NCBI RefSeq assembly: GCF_001308875.1
Contig: NZ_KQ465120.1
Location: 1-64,000, forward strand
DNA length: 64,000 nucleotides
Reading direction: 5' to 3'
Source: Lysinibacillus sp. ZYM-1
GTDB lineage: Bacteria > Bacillota > Bacilli > Bacillales_A > Planococcaceae
Shown: positions 17,704 to 26,463 of the stretch, piece after piece
How the letters are laid out: each line of letters opens with the position of its first letter
Position numbering within the stretch: position 1 is the stretch's first letter
Position numbers and translations under genes: made by a program
The notes under the pieces: generated by a model
Told to the model about the DNA's origin: nothing
Seen by the model: the letters and a program-made list of their open reading frames with translations, nothing else
Database searches by the model: none

Positions 17704-18255
17704 ATGTTAAAGAAAAGTTTTCTAGCAGTTTTAATTTTATTCGTATTAACTTTAACTGCATGTGGTAATAAAGAAGAGAAGATAAGTGATGAGGATCGAG
17801 AAAAAGTAATAGAAGATGGTACAGTAGGCTTTGAGATGATGGGCGGTAATGTGGAAAAAGCAGAAAATGTGCCAGCAGCTGATGAAAAAGCTATTTTAGC
17901 TTCTTTCGAAGAGTATATTGCTGCATTGAATGCGGAAGAAATCGACCGTTATATGAAAACGATTTCGAAAAATCCAAAGGGTTTTAAATACGATGAAGAA
18001 AAAACATATGCAACAGAAGTGTTCGATCAATTTGATATTAAGCGTGATGTAGAAAACGTAACGATTGCCAAATATGAGTCTGAAGAAGCTCAGGTATTTG
18101 CCAACATGAAAATGCATTCTCTTCAGCTTGAAACAAATGTCGAGCATGAAAGTGCAGGACGTCAGGTAACGGTCTTTGTCAAAGAAGATGATAATTGGAA
18201 AGTAACAAGCGTCTTTTATATTGGCGATGACTCACAGTCAAGTACAGGCAATTAA
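17704..18255 (+). CDS. Lipoprotein, NTF2-like fold probable
   Basis: A 183-residue lipoprotein. The signal peptide MLKKSFLAVLILFVLTLTAC ends in a lipobox (LTAC), so the mature protein would be lipidated on Cys20 and held on the outer face of the membrane. The mature part is acidic. Residues about 62-175 (AILASFEEYIAALNAEEIDRY ... GRQVTVFVKEDDNWKVTSVFYIG) have the helix-plus-curved-sheet pattern of SnoaL/NTF2-like domains, ending in a typical W-K-V strand. Function is unknown. The ATG at 17704 follows GGGAGG; an adjacent GTG codon is less likely. It is followed by the structured intergenic region at 18261. Confidence 0.8.
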   Translation: MLKKSFLAVLILFVLTLTACGNKEEKISDEDREKVIEDGTVGFEMMGGNVEKAENVPAADEKAILASFEEYIAALNAEEIDRYMKTISKNPKGFKYDEEKTYATEVFDQFDIKRDVENVTIAKYESEEAQVFANMKMHSLQLETNVEHESAGRQVTVFVKEDDNWKVTSVFYIGDDSQSSTGN

Positions 18256-18260
18256 GAGGA

Positions 18261-18408
18261 GCGATCTTCATTCAACATAATTGAGTGAAGATACGCCTAC
18301 TATACATAGAAAATGAATGTGAAATGGAAGCTAGTCTACTAGCTCAATGCTCGAATGGCGAAAACGTGAAGTATACGTTCGTCATTCATCTCACATTCAT
18401 TTTTTTCT
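18261..18408 (+). ncRNA. Candidate structured RNA with a branched 3' terminator
   Basis: Four nested or adjacent stems lie between the lipoprotein and degV. P1: 18261-18275 with 18281-18296 (15 bp, one G-U, one bulge). P2: a perfect 13-bp stem, 18310-18322 with 18391-18403, running into a T-tract. Inside P2 are two hairpins: P3, AGCTAG-TCTA-CTAGCT (18329-18344), and P4, 18353-18367 with 18375-18387 (13 bp, one G-U, two bulged A). P2-P3-P4 form a three-way junction. A plain terminator would not need this branching. It could be the terminator of the lipoprotein gene, a small RNA, or a cis-regulator of degV. No known Rfam family was recognised. Confidence 0.5.
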
Positions 18409-18499
18409 GTTTTCATTCAAAAATCTGTGTGAAACCCAACAACAATTGCACCAAGAGGAAATAGATTGTAAACTATGAATCATAGGAGAGTGGACATAG

Positions 18500-19342
18500 A
18501 TGAGGACGGCAATTGTAACAGATAGTACTGCATATATTACGGCTGAGGAACGTGCACGCTTTAACATTCATATGATACCTTTAAGTGTTAATATCTCAGG
18601 CCAATTATTTGCAGAAGAAGTAGATATCACAGCATCGGAATTTTATGATAAGGTGCGTGGCGCAAAAGAATTCCCCAAAACAACTCAGCCTCCAATCGGA
18701 GAATTTGCCGCTCTTTTTGACGAGCTAGCAAAGGATTACGATGAGGTTATTTCCATCCATTTATCGAGTGGTATTAGTGGAACATATCAAGGTGCAGTAC
18801 AGGCAGGCGAAATGGTGGAAGGTATTGATGTTTATGCCTTTGACAGTGAAATATCTTGTGCTGTTCAAGGCTTTTACGTATTAAGAGCAGCTGAAATGGC
18901 GAATGAGGGCTCTTCAGCAAAAGAAATACTTGCAGCATTAGCGGACATGCAGCAGTATATTCGTGCTTACTTCATTGTAGACGACTTAGCACATTTACAA
19001 CGTGGTGGGCGTTTATCTTCTGCAGCAGCTTTAATTGGTGGCCTTTTACAGGTGAAGCCAGTACTTCATTTTGTGGACAAGGTGATTGTACCTTTCGAAA
19101 AAATTAGAACACGTAAAAAAGCTTTAAAGCGTGCTGAGGAACTGTTAGCTGAGGATGCTAAAAAGTATGATGCCATGGATGCTGTGGTCATTCACGGTAA
19201 TTGCCCTATAGAAGCGCAAGAATGGCTAGAACAATTAGCCGCAACGTACCCGAACGTAAACTTTAAATTAAGCTATTTTGGTCCGGTCATTGGCACCCAT
19301 TTAGGTGAAGGATCAATGGGCTTAGGTTGGACAAAAAAATAA
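18500..19342 (+). CDS. degV: DegV family fatty-acid-binding protein
   Basis: A 280-residue DegV-fold protein. Signatures: TAIVTDSTAYI at the N-terminus, KTTQPPIGEFAALF, the SSGISGTYQGA loop, LAHLQRGGRLSSAAALIGGLL and the C-terminal IGTHLGEGSMGLGW. DegV/FakB proteins bind a fatty acid in a buried pocket and present it to FakA kinase; the His in IGTHLG and the Ser/Thr loops belong to that site. Position between degSU and comFA is as in B. subtilis (yviA). No FakA is in the window. The start ATG follows GGAGAGTGG. Confidence 0.88.
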   Translation: MRTAIVTDSTAYITAEERARFNIHMIPLSVNISGQLFAEEVDITASEFYDKVRGAKEFPKTTQPPIGEFAALFDELAKDYDEVISIHLSSGISGTYQGAVQAGEMVEGIDVYAFDSEISCAVQGFYVLRAAEMANEGSSAKEILAALADMQQYIRAYFIVDDLAHLQRGGRLSSAAALIGGLLQVKPVLHFVDKVIVPFEKIRTRKKALKRAEELLAEDAKKYDAMDAVVIHGNCPIEAQEWLEQLAATYPNVNFKLSYFGPVIGTHLGEGSMGLGWTKK

Positions 19343-19349
19343 ACATAAC

Positions 19350-19387
19350 TGATGAAAGTCTCTACACAAAAGTAGAGGCTTTTTTCT
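19350..19387 (+). terminator. Terminator of degV
   Basis: Stem AAGTCTCTAC / GTAGAGGCTT (one G-U) followed by T's, ending just before the comFA ribosome site. Confidence 0.8.
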
Positions 19388-19405
19388 ATGAAAGGAGAGA
19401 TAGTT

Positions 19406-20773
19406 ATGAAATACAAAGGTTGGCTGTTGCCACCAGCTTTACGCGATTTTCATGAGGGGCGAATTTGGTTGAAAAATCATTCCCCATTTTCAACTGCAGA
19501 TATCGATAAAGCGATGAAGCGAAATTACCTCCATATAATAGAGGGAATTCAAATGGAGCCGATCATAAAATGCAATCGTTGCCACAATGTAGACCCACAT
19601 TTATTCACGATATTCGATTGTTCAAAATGTCAGCGACAATGTTCATATTGTCGACATTGTATTAGGATGGGCAGAGTGAGTAGCTGTACGCAATTGATGA
19701 TTTGGAATGGCCCAAAAGCAATAAAAAAGAGAATGCATTCATTTAAATGGGCAGGACAGTTGACTGAGCTCCAACAACTGGCTGCAAATGAAACGCTAGC
19801 CAGTGTGAAGGCAAAACGTTCTCATCTTATACATGCTGTGTGCGGTGCAGGCAAAACTGAGTTGCTTTTTCCCGCTGTCCATGATGCCTTAAAGCGAGGG
19901 TTACGTATTTGTATTGCTACGCCACGTACTGATGTGGTTTTAGAACTATATCCACGCTTTCAACAAGTGTTTCCTAAGACAATCATTCATGCATTATATG
20001 GTGGTGTAACACAACAAAATGGTTATGCCCAGCTTGTTATAGCAACGACCCATCAGCTCTACCGATTTGAAAGTGCATTTGATATTATGATCGTAGATGA
20101 GGCAGATGCTTTTCCTTATACAATTGACGAAACCCTGCAAAGAGCTGTGACAAAGGCCAAAAAGGAAGAGGCTCCTATTGTATTTGTTACTGCAACTCCT
20201 TCACAGAAATTACTCAATGCTTATCAACATGAAAGTTACTCCTTTATTCCAAAACGCTATCATAACCATCCTTTACCAGTCCCGAAATTCTGCACTTTAT
20301 GGGGCTATGACAAAAGCTTTAAACGAGGAGAAATCCCCAAAAGACTTAGAAAATGGACAGAGGAGCGTTTTGAACGAAAGGAACCTTTTTTAATATTTTT
20401 CCCCACAATCTCTTTGATGCATAAAGCCATCCCTCTTTTTCAGTTAATAAATGAAAAAATATTAGCTGTGCATGCGGAAGACCCGGAGCGGAAGGAGAAA
20501 GTATGGATGCTACGAAAAAATGAAGTACAAGGACTATTAACTACCACTATATTAGAGAGAGGCATTACAATCAGCAATTTACAGGTGGCAGTTATTGGAG
20601 CAGAATCACCCATTTTTACTGCTAGTGCTCTTATTCAAATTGCCGGACGTGTTGGACGTAATATACAATTTCCTGATGGGGACGTCCTGTTCTTTCATCA
20701 TGGCATCACGACCGAGATGGATGAGGCACGTGCAAAAATTCTTTTTTATAATAAGGAAGGATTTTCCCAATGA
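19406..20773 (+). CDS. comFA: Late competence helicase ComFA
   Basis: A 455-residue superfamily 2 helicase that pulls transforming DNA through the membrane. The N-terminal zinc-finger block has the spaced cysteines CNRC, CSKC, CSYC and RHC. The motor has Walker A GAGKTE, DEAD-type VDEADAFP, motif III VTATPS, and the C-terminal motif IAGRVGRN. The ATG at 19406 is chosen because AAAGGAG precedes it; the ATG six codons earlier lies before that site. Its stop overlaps the comFC start (ATGA). ComFB, present between these genes in B. subtilis, is absent here. Confidence 0.92.
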   Translation: MKYKGWLLPPALRDFHEGRIWLKNHSPFSTADIDKAMKRNYLHIIEGIQMEPIIKCNRCHNVDPHLFTIFDCSKCQRQCSYCRHCIRMGRVSSCTQLMIWNGPKAIKKRMHSFKWAGQLTELQQLAANETLASVKAKRSHLIHAVCGAGKTELLFPAVHDALKRGLRICIATPRTDVVLELYPRFQQVFPKTIIHALYGGVTQQNGYAQLVIATTHQLYRFESAFDIMIVDEADAFPYTIDETLQRAVTKAKKEEAPIVFVTATPSQKLLNAYQHESYSFIPKRYHNHPLPVPKFCTLWGYDKSFKRGEIPKRLRKWTEERFERKEPFLIFFPTISLMHKAIPLFQLINEKILAVHAEDPERKEKVWMLRKNEVQGLLTTTILERGITISNLQVAVIGAESPIFTASALIQIAGRVGRNIQFPDGDVLFFHHGITTEMDEARAKILFYNKEGFSQ

Positions 20774-21360
20774 ATAAAATAGAATCGAATTGTTTAATAT
20801 GCTCACAATTGTTGAAATCAACTATTTCTTGGAAAATGCTATTAACAAAGCGGTATTCACCTACTATATGTGCAAGTTGCGCTGCTCGCTTTGAACATTC
20901 ACAGTCAGCTACGGCACTCTATCAATATAATGAGGCAATGAAAGACTACTTACACCAGTTCAAATTTCTACAAGATGTAGCTCTTGCAAAGGTATTTCGA
21001 CAGGATCTTTATGCTCGTTTCAATAAAGAAAAGGCGATTATTCTACCAATTCCCATGCATCCCTTCAAACAACAAGAGCGCACCTTCTCCCATACTGATG
21101 AGTTATTAAAGGCGGCTCATATTCCTTATATTCAGCTGTTAGAAAAGACTACAACTGAGACGCAAAGCTCCAAAAATAGAGAACAACGTATACATGTGGC
21201 TTCACTATTTCGCTTAAAGACGGACGCAAATGTAGAACATAAAGATTACCTTCTTTTTGACGATATAAAAACTACAGGAACAACTTTACAGCATGCTGCA
21301 GATATTTTATTGCAAGCAGGTGCTAAAAATGTCCAGTACTTCACATTAATTGAAGGATGA
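20770..21360 (+). CDS. comFC: Competence protein ComFC (phosphoribosyltransferase fold)
   Basis: A 196-residue ComFC/GntX protein: an N-terminal zinc-binding pair (CLIC and CASC) and a type I phosphoribosyltransferase domain with the PRPP loop LLFDDIKTTGTTL near the C-terminus. It starts inside the comFA stop codon, so translation is coupled. ComFC works with ComFA in DNA uptake during transformation. The preserved acidic-Thr-rich loop suggests nucleotide or DNA binding; enzymatic activity is not established for the family. Confidence 0.9.
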   Translation: MNKIESNCLICSQLLKSTISWKMLLTKRYSPTICASCAARFEHSQSATALYQYNEAMKDYLHQFKFLQDVALAKVFRQDLYARFNKEKAIILPIPMHPFKQQERTFSHTDELLKAAHIPYIQLLEKTTTETQSSKNREQRIHVASLFRLKTDANVEHKDYLLFDDIKTTGTTLQHAADILLQAGAKNVQYFTLIEG

Positions 21361-21439
21361 AATTGCCAATACATTATGTATAATAGATGATGGATATAGC
21401 ATTCGTAGATAAGATATCTTGTTAGAGGAGGAAAAGCAG

Positions 21440-21853
21440 ATGGCAGAGGTTCGAAATTGTCCAAAATGTAATGAGTTTTTTAATTATACAGGGGTTCGAG
21501 AAGTTTGTCATAAATGTGCACAGTCAGAAGAAGAACTGTATCAGATCGTATATCGCTTCCTTCGTAAACGTGAAAACCGTGCTGCAACAGTGGAGCGTAT
21601 TGTGGAGGCAACGGGAGCAGAAGAAGAGCTACTATATAGATGGGTTCGTAAAGGTCGCCTGCAGCCAGCGATGTTTCCTAACTTAGGCTATCCATGTGAT
21701 AACTGTGGTCATCTGACGACAACAGGCAAGCTTTGCACAAAATGCCAGGATGAATTAAAAGCTGATCTACGTACTTTTGAAGCGGCTAAGGATTTCCGCG
21801 ATAGTGTGGAACAACGCGATCGTGTCACATATCATGCTGAGCGAAAACGTTAA
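21440..21853 (+). CDS. yvyF: Flagellar operon protein YvyF
   Basis: A 137-residue protein with two zinc-ribbon-like cysteine pairs at each end: CPKCNEFF with CHKCAQ near the N-terminus, and CDNCGHL with CTKCQDE near the C-terminus. A helical segment resembling a winged helix (ATVERIVEATGAEEELLYRWVRKGRL) lies between them. This matches the TIGR03826/YvyF family located upstream of flgM in Bacilli. The function is not established; a regulatory nucleic-acid-binding role is plausible. The ATG at 21440 is nine bases after GAGGAGG, so the upstream in-frame TTG is rejected. Confidence 0.85.
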   Translation: MAEVRNCPKCNEFFNYTGVREVCHKCAQSEEELYQIVYRFLRKRENRAATVERIVEATGAEEELLYRWVRKGRLQPAMFPNLGYPCDNCGHLTTTGKLCTKCQDELKADLRTFEAAKDFRDSVEQRDRVTYHAERKR

Positions 21854-21859
21854 TAACTG

Positions 21860-21899
21860 AAGGTGTGTTAATTTTAAACAAAATTAGCACACTTTTTTA
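21860..21899 (+). terminator. Terminator of yvyF
   Basis: Stem AGGTGTGTTAATTTT / AAAATTAGCACACTT (with small mismatches) followed by T's; separates yvyF from the sigma-D unit. Confidence 0.8.
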
Positions 21900-21911
21900 T
21901 ATGTGAAAACT

Positions 21912-21937
21912 TAACATTATGTGAGACAATCCGAAAT
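21912..21937 (+). promoter_or_regulatory. Sigma-D-type promoter of flgM
   Basis: TAAC, a 14-bp spacer and TCCGAAAT match the sigma-D consensus TAAA-N14/15-GCCGATAT at 9 of 12 positions. It lies about 40 bp upstream of flgM. In B. subtilis flgM is also transcribed from a sigma-D promoter. Confidence 0.6.
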
Positions 21938-21974
21938 AATAGTAAGATAAGTTTTTAGATGGGGGGGTTTCAAA

Positions 21975-22235
21975 ATGAAAATTACATCTTATGGAATTAA
22001 TGCAGTGAACGCCTACAAAAACCAAGTACGCAATGTCAAATCCGATACAAACAAAACATCCTTTGCCGATAAAATCGAGATTTCGAAAGCTGCTCAAGAC
22101 ATGAAAAGCGTTTCAACATACAGTACAGAGCGAGCTGACCGCGTACAACAGTTGAAAAAAGACATTGATTCTGGCGAATACAAAGTAGATGCTCGTAAAG
22201 TAGCAGAGGATATGCTGAAATATTATCGTTTCTAG
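21975..22235 (+). CDS. flgM: Anti-sigma-D factor FlgM
   Basis: An 86-residue FlgM. The disordered N-terminal half (MKITSYGINAVNAYKNQ) precedes the conserved helical sigma-binding half: DKIEISKAAQDMK, then RVQQLKKDIDSGEYKVDA, VAEDMLKYYRF. It holds SigD inactive until the hook is complete. The preceding site is a G-run (seven G) at good distance. It heads a cluster flgM-flgN-flgK-flgL with small gaps. Confidence 0.93.
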   Translation: MKITSYGINAVNAYKNQVRNVKSDTNKTSFADKIEISKAAQDMKSVSTYSTERADRVQQLKKDIDSGEYKVDARKVAEDMLKYYRF

Positions 22236-22262
22236 GGTATAGCAGAAAGGGTGTTTAGCGAT

Positions 22263-22763
22263 ATGTCTGTAGAAGCGATTAATTCTACATTAACAATGCT
22301 AGAGAGAATGCATAAAAGCTTACTTGAACTAGCCTTAAAAAAAACAGAAATCATTAAAGCTGGCGATATCGAAGCTCTAGACCAATTGCTCAAGGATGAG
22401 CAGGCACACATAGCGGCCATCGATAAGCTCGAACAACAGCGTCAGAAACAGGTAACGGACTACCTTGAAGCAAAAGGACTTGCTTCAACTGACAAAACAA
22501 CTGTTGCGGATATCATTGAGGCTGCTGAACAACAAACTGACAAAGCAACTCTATCAGCAGTTCGCGATCGTTTAATGCAAATTATCAACGACCTACGAAA
22601 ACAAAACGACTTAAATCAAAAACTCGTTTTCCAATCACTACAAATCGTCAACTTAACATTAGATGCTGTAAGACCTCGCACAGAGCAAATGAACTACTCT
22701 AGCAAAGAGGTTCACGGCACAAATAACATAGCTAAAAAATCATATTTCGATTCACAAGCCTAA
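22263..22763 (+). CDS. flgN: Flagellar export chaperone FlgN
   Basis: A 166-residue all-helical protein of the FlgN family, starting MSVEAINSTLTMLERMHKSL. Heptad-rich helices extend through LLKDEQAHIAAIDKLEQQRQ to LNQKLVFQSLQIVNLTLDAV. FlgN escorts the hook-filament junction proteins FlgK and FlgL, which are encoded next. I take the ATG at 22263; a GTG four codons upstream directly abuts the AAAGGG ribosome site and is too close to it. Confidence 0.88.
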   Translation: MSVEAINSTLTMLERMHKSLLELALKKTEIIKAGDIEALDQLLKDEQAHIAAIDKLEQQRQKQVTDYLEAKGLASTDKTTVADIIEAAEQQTDKATLSAVRDRLMQIINDLRKQNDLNQKLVFQSLQIVNLTLDAVRPRTEQMNYSSKEVHGTNNIAKKSYFDSQA

Positions 22764-22779
22764 TAAGGGAGGAAGAAAC

Positions 22780-24327
22780 ATGCGCTCAACATTTATGGGT
22801 CTAGAAACAAATAAACGAGGCCTCTTCACTCAACAAACAGCTTTATATACAACAGGACATAATATTTCCAATGCAAACACTTTAGGTTACTCTCGCCAAC
22901 GAGTAAACATGCAGGCAACACCAGGTTTTCCAACAGCTGGCTTAAACCAACCTACTTATCCAGGACACCTTGGTACTGGGGTTGAAGCAGGGTCTATCCA
23001 ACGTATTCGCGATCAATTTATTGATCGACAATATCGTCAAGAAACGAATAAGTTGGGCTATTGGGATTCAGCAGCAAAGTCGATTGCACAGATGGAAGAT
23101 ATTATGGCAGAACCTTCAGAGTTTGGTATCAATCAATCATTTACTGATTTTTGGAAAGCGATGGAAGATGTTATTGACAATCCAAAAGACTCAGCGGCAA
23201 GACAAGTGTTAATTTCTAAAGGAAAATCAATAGCAGATTCCTTTAATTATATGGATAGACAACTAAAACAGATTCAAGGCAATATTGGGAATGAAATAAG
23301 TGTGTCTACAGATAAAGTAAATTCAATTCTTAAACAAATCGCAGCTATTAATAAACAAATTCAAGAAGTAGAGCCTAGTGGTTATGTTCCAAATGATTTA
23401 TATGATGCTCGTGACTCATTAGTAGATGAGTTAAATGAATATATTCCTGTATCGATCTCTTTGCAAAAAACAGGCGGGTTAGCAAAAGATGTAGCTGAAG
23501 GATCTATGACGATTACATATGTACCAGCGGACGGCAGTACACCTATTAAATTAGTGGATGGTAAAGAATATGCTGCTCTAGCAACAATGGATACAAATAA
23601 TCAACGTGTTGATGGTGAGGTGGACGAACAAGCCACAGGAGGATTTTATAACTTTAGTGAAATTAAAATCTCTGCTATCGGCGAACCACCAGGAGATCCA
23701 GCGACAGGACCATACACTATTGATTACAGTCAAATGGATCAAGGTAAAGGTTCAATACGTGCCTTAATTGATGCTTACGGCCACAGTGGTGGACAAGGCA
23801 CTTATCCAGAAATGCTTGCTAACTTAGATAAACTAGCAAATGAATTTATTACAAAATTTAATGATGTCCATAAAGCAGGTTTTGGTCTAGACAATAGTAC
23901 AGGTCTTGACTTTTTCTCCGGAACAACTGCTCGTGATTTCAAAGTAGTGATTACTGATCCGGAACAAGTAGCTGTATCAGATACAACAGGTGAAGAAGGT
24001 AATAACCAAAACATGCGTAAGTTAGCTGAGCTACAAACTCAGGCACAAGCAAACTTAAAGCAAGGGACATTCCAGAGCTATTATAAATCATTAGTTGGAG
24101 ATTTAGCAGTAAAGGGTCAAGAAGCAGAGCGTAGTGCATTCAACTCAGCAACATTGCACTTACAAATTTCTAGTAACCGTGATTCTGTGAGTTCGGTTTC
24201 TTTAGATGAAGAGATGACTAATATGATAACATTCCAGCAAGCATACAATGCCAATGCACGAATGATTACAGTAGTGGATGAAACATTAGATAAAATCATC
24301 AACGGTATGGGAAGAGTAGGGTTGTAA
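22780..24327 (+). CDS. flgK: Flagellar hook-associated protein 1 (HAP1) FlgK
   Basis: A 515-residue junction protein. The N-terminal D0 motif STFMGLETNKRGLFTQQTA and SNANTLGYSRQRV is diagnostic, and the C-terminus ends in EEMTNMITFQQAYNANARMI and VDETLDKIINGMGRVG. The variable centre (about 250-400) forms the exposed domain. FlgK joins hook and filament and is exported with FlgN, encoded just upstream. It follows GGGAGG. Confidence 0.94.
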   Translation: MRSTFMGLETNKRGLFTQQTALYTTGHNISNANTLGYSRQRVNMQATPGFPTAGLNQPTYPGHLGTGVEAGSIQRIRDQFIDRQYRQETNKLGYWDSAAKSIAQMEDIMAEPSEFGINQSFTDFWKAMEDVIDNPKDSAARQVLISKGKSIADSFNYMDRQLKQIQGNIGNEISVSTDKVNSILKQIAAINKQIQEVEPSGYVPNDLYDARDSLVDELNEYIPVSISLQKTGGLAKDVAEGSMTITYVPADGSTPIKLVDGKEYAALATMDTNNQRVDGEVDEQATGGFYNFSEIKISAIGEPPGDPATGPYTIDYSQMDQGKGSIRALIDAYGHSGGQGTYPEMLANLDKLANEFITKFNDVHKAGFGLDNSTGLDFFSGTTARDFKVVITDPEQVAVSDTTGEEGNNQNMRKLAELQTQAQANLKQGTFQSYYKSLVGDLAVKGQEAERSAFNSATLHLQISSNRDSVSSVSLDEEMTNMITFQQAYNANARMITVVDETLDKIINGMGRVGL

Positions 24328-24358
24328 AAATAAACATTTGACTGAGAGGAGATAAATT

Positions 24359-25282
24359 ATGCGCGTTACACAATCAATGCTATCGAGTAATATGCTACGG
24401 AATTTAAATACAAGTTACAGCAAAATGTCTAAATATCAAAATATGTTAGACTCTGGTAGTAAAATCTCAAGACCATCGGATGATCCCGTTGTAGCAGTAA
24501 AAGGAATGGGCTATCGTATAGATCTTGATAAAAATCAACAATACCAACGAAATCTTCGTGAAGCCAATACATGGCTAGATACAACAGATGAATCGCTCGA
24601 TCAAGTAGGTGCTGCATTAAAACGTGTAAAAGAACTTATTATACAAGCAGCAACTGATACAACAACTACTGATGATCGTCAAAAAATAAATGCAGAAATG
24701 AAACAAATTAAGGAACAATTACGTGATATCGCCAATACAAAAGTGGGAGAAAACTATATTTTTTCAGGTACTCATACAAACCAGCCTCTTTATACAGATA
24801 GCACAGGACCACAAAACCCAGCCATTACTCCAGCTGGGGGACAAAAAACAATCGATATTAACGTCTTTGATGGTATCTCTATGAATGTAAATACGCCAGG
24901 TGCTGATTTATTTAATGATATTGATGGGTTTATGACGAATATAAACACTCTTTTGCAAAGTGGTGCACCAGCTGCTGAGATTGGAGATACACTTGGTTTA
25001 CAAACAACAAGTGGTGGTACTACAATTCCTGGTTTAGATGGTATTTACGAAAGCACATTAACTGTTAGAGCAGATGTCGGGGCCCGACAAAATCGTGTAG
25101 AGTTGATGGAAAATCGGCTAGGCATCCAGGAAGTCAATGTGACGAAGCAATTGTCTGTTAATGAAGATACAGACTATGCTAAGACGATTACAGACATGGT
25201 GACACAGGATTCCATTCACCAAGCTGCTCTATCTGTGGGAGCAAAAATTATTCAGCAAACCTTAGTAGATTTTATAAGATAA
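24359..25282 (+). CDS. flgL: Flagellar hook-associated protein 3 (HAP3) FlgL
   Basis: A 307-residue flagellin-like junction protein: N-terminal RVTQSMLSSNMLRNLN and SGSKISRPSDDPV, and a C-terminal helix ending VGAKIIQQTLVDFIR. It links FlgK to flagellin. The start ATG follows GAGAGGAG. Its last codons and stop form the left arm and loop of a 17-bp perfect inverted repeat (25258-25296). Confidence 0.93.
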   Translation: MRVTQSMLSSNMLRNLNTSYSKMSKYQNMLDSGSKISRPSDDPVVAVKGMGYRIDLDKNQQYQRNLREANTWLDTTDESLDQVGAALKRVKELIIQAATDTTTTDDRQKINAEMKQIKEQLRDIANTKVGENYIFSGTHTNQPLYTDSTGPQNPAITPAGGQKTIDINVFDGISMNVNTPGADLFNDIDGFMTNINTLLQSGAPAAEIGDTLGLQTTSGGTTIPGLDGIYESTLTVRADVGARQNRVELMENRLGIQEVNVTKQLSVNEDTDYAKTITDMVTQDSIHQAALSVGAKIIQQTLVDFIR

Positions 25283-25296
25283 AATCTACTAAGGTT
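25258..25296 (+). promoter_or_regulatory. 17-bp perfect hairpin across the flgL stop codon
   Basis: AACCTTAGTAGATTTTA (25258-25274) pairs exactly with its complement at 25280-25296 around a 5-nt loop; the TAA stop sits in the right arm. No T-tract follows (CCGCC), so it is not a standard terminator. It could stabilise the upstream message or mark a processing point. Confidence 0.6.
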
Positions 25297-25386
25297 CCGC
25301 CTTGAAAGTGAAACGACAGGGGCAAATTCGAAGCACAGGATTCTGTCTCAAAAGCAAAGCGTCAGGGCGAACTTTATAATGAACAA

Positions 25387-25425
25387 CAAAGCGTTTGGAC
25401 TATTTGTTCAGACGCTTTTATTGAA
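25387..25425 (+). terminator. Weak terminator or attenuator before yviE
   Basis: AAAGCGTTTG and CAGACGCTTT pair over an 11-nt loop, with a short broken T-run. It may reduce transcription from flgL into yviE-fliW-csrA. Confidence 0.45.
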
Positions 25426-25438
25426 AGGAGAGGTATAC

Positions 25439-26002
25439 ATGAGGCTCCCTCAAATTCAAATTCATACTACAGATGCAAAAATAGATCTTGATATATCAAA
25501 GCCACAACAATATTTGAAACAACCTAAAGCAACTCAGCATATAGAACAGCCAGCAGCCATTTTAGAAATTCGTACAACTAGAGGCATTTTAAAAATAAAC
25601 TCTTCCCAGGCAAGACGGGATATAGGGATGATTGGTCCATTGGAATCAAGTGCCAACTATGCTGAAAAAGGAAAACAAGAGGCACTTAAGGGAATGGCAC
25701 GTAGAGCAAGAGAGGGTCGTCAAATGATGGACAACGCTGGAAAAGGTCAAGGACGAGCTACTATTCAAAATATTGCAAAACAAAACCATGGTCCGCATCA
25801 TGCACAATTTAACATTAAATTTGTGCCCTCTATAGGGTCAGTGAAAATCGACTATACACCAGGTACAACGGATGTTAATATTCAGCGTAAAGAACCAATA
25901 ATTGACACAAAAGTGAACAAACCAATCCATGAATACACACCAGGAAAAGTAACTGGTACAATGATACAAAGACCGGATGTTGACATCAATGTCATCATTT
26001 AA
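25439..26002 (+). CDS. yviE: YviE-like flagellar-region protein (DUF6470)
   Basis: A 187-residue protein. The N-terminus MRLPQIQIHTTDAKIDLDI and the segment LEIRTTRGILKINSSQARRDIG are typical of YviE. The C-terminal half alternates charged beta segments (SVGSVKIDYTPGTTDVNI). No signal peptide is present. It lies between flgL and fliW, as in B. subtilis, and its role is unknown. The ATG at 25439 follows GAAAGGAGAGG; an in-frame ATG 20 codons upstream lies in the hairpin region without a ribosome site. Confidence 0.8.
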   Translation: MRLPQIQIHTTDAKIDLDISKPQQYLKQPKATQHIEQPAAILEIRTTRGILKINSSQARRDIGMIGPLESSANYAEKGKQEALKGMARRAREGRQMMDNAGKGQGRATIQNIAKQNHGPHHAQFNIKFVPSIGSVKIDYTPGTTDVNIQRKEPIIDTKVNKPIHEYTPGKVTGTMIQRPDVDINVII

Positions 26003-26019
26003 AGGAGCGCGAGGAATAG

Positions 26020-26463
26020 ATGAAAATTGCGACAAAATTTTTAGGAGAAATCGAAGTTGCTGAAAAAGATTTACTTACCTTTGAACATGGACTGCTCGGA
26101 TTAGAAGGACATAAAAAATTTGTATTACTACCTATTTCAGAAGAACATCCACTAGTATTGCTACAATCAGTTGAGGAAGTTGAAATAGGCTTTGTAGTAG
26201 CTTATCCATTCGCCTTCAAAAAAGACTATAGCTTTGATTTAAGTGAAGAGGATTTGGAACAACTTCAAATTGAAAATGAAGAAGATGTTCTAACGTACTC
26301 GGTTGTTACAATGAAGGAAACACTACAGGAATCTACTATTAATTTACTTGCGCCATTAGTTATTAACATGGATAAAAAATGCGGTAAACAAATTGTTCTT
26401 CAAGATAACAAAGCCTTTCCATTACGCTACCCAATGCAAACATTGGAAGGAAGTGCGAAGTAA
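26020..26463 (+). CDS. fliW: Flagellar assembly factor FliW
   Basis: A 147-residue beta-barrel protein starting [19 protein letters not shown], with [19 protein letters not shown] and the C-terminal [20 protein letters not shown]. FliW binds free flagellin, and when flagellin is exported it instead binds and inactivates CsrA. All three partners (fliW, csrA, hag) are adjacent here. The fliW stop overlaps the csrA start (TAATG), which suggests stoichiometric coupled synthesis. Confidence 0.93.
   Translation: MKIATKFLGEIEVAEKDLLTFEHGLLGLEGHKKFVLLPISEEHPLVLLQSVEEVEIGFVVAYPFAFKKDYSFDLSEEDLEQLQIENEEDVLTYSVVTMKETLQESTINLLAPLVINMDKKCGKQIVLQDNKAFPLRYPMQTLEGSAK

Noticed and set aside
20770-20800. Possible remnant of comFB between comFA and comFC
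   Set aside because: The two genes overlap by 4 bp, so there is no space for a residual gene.
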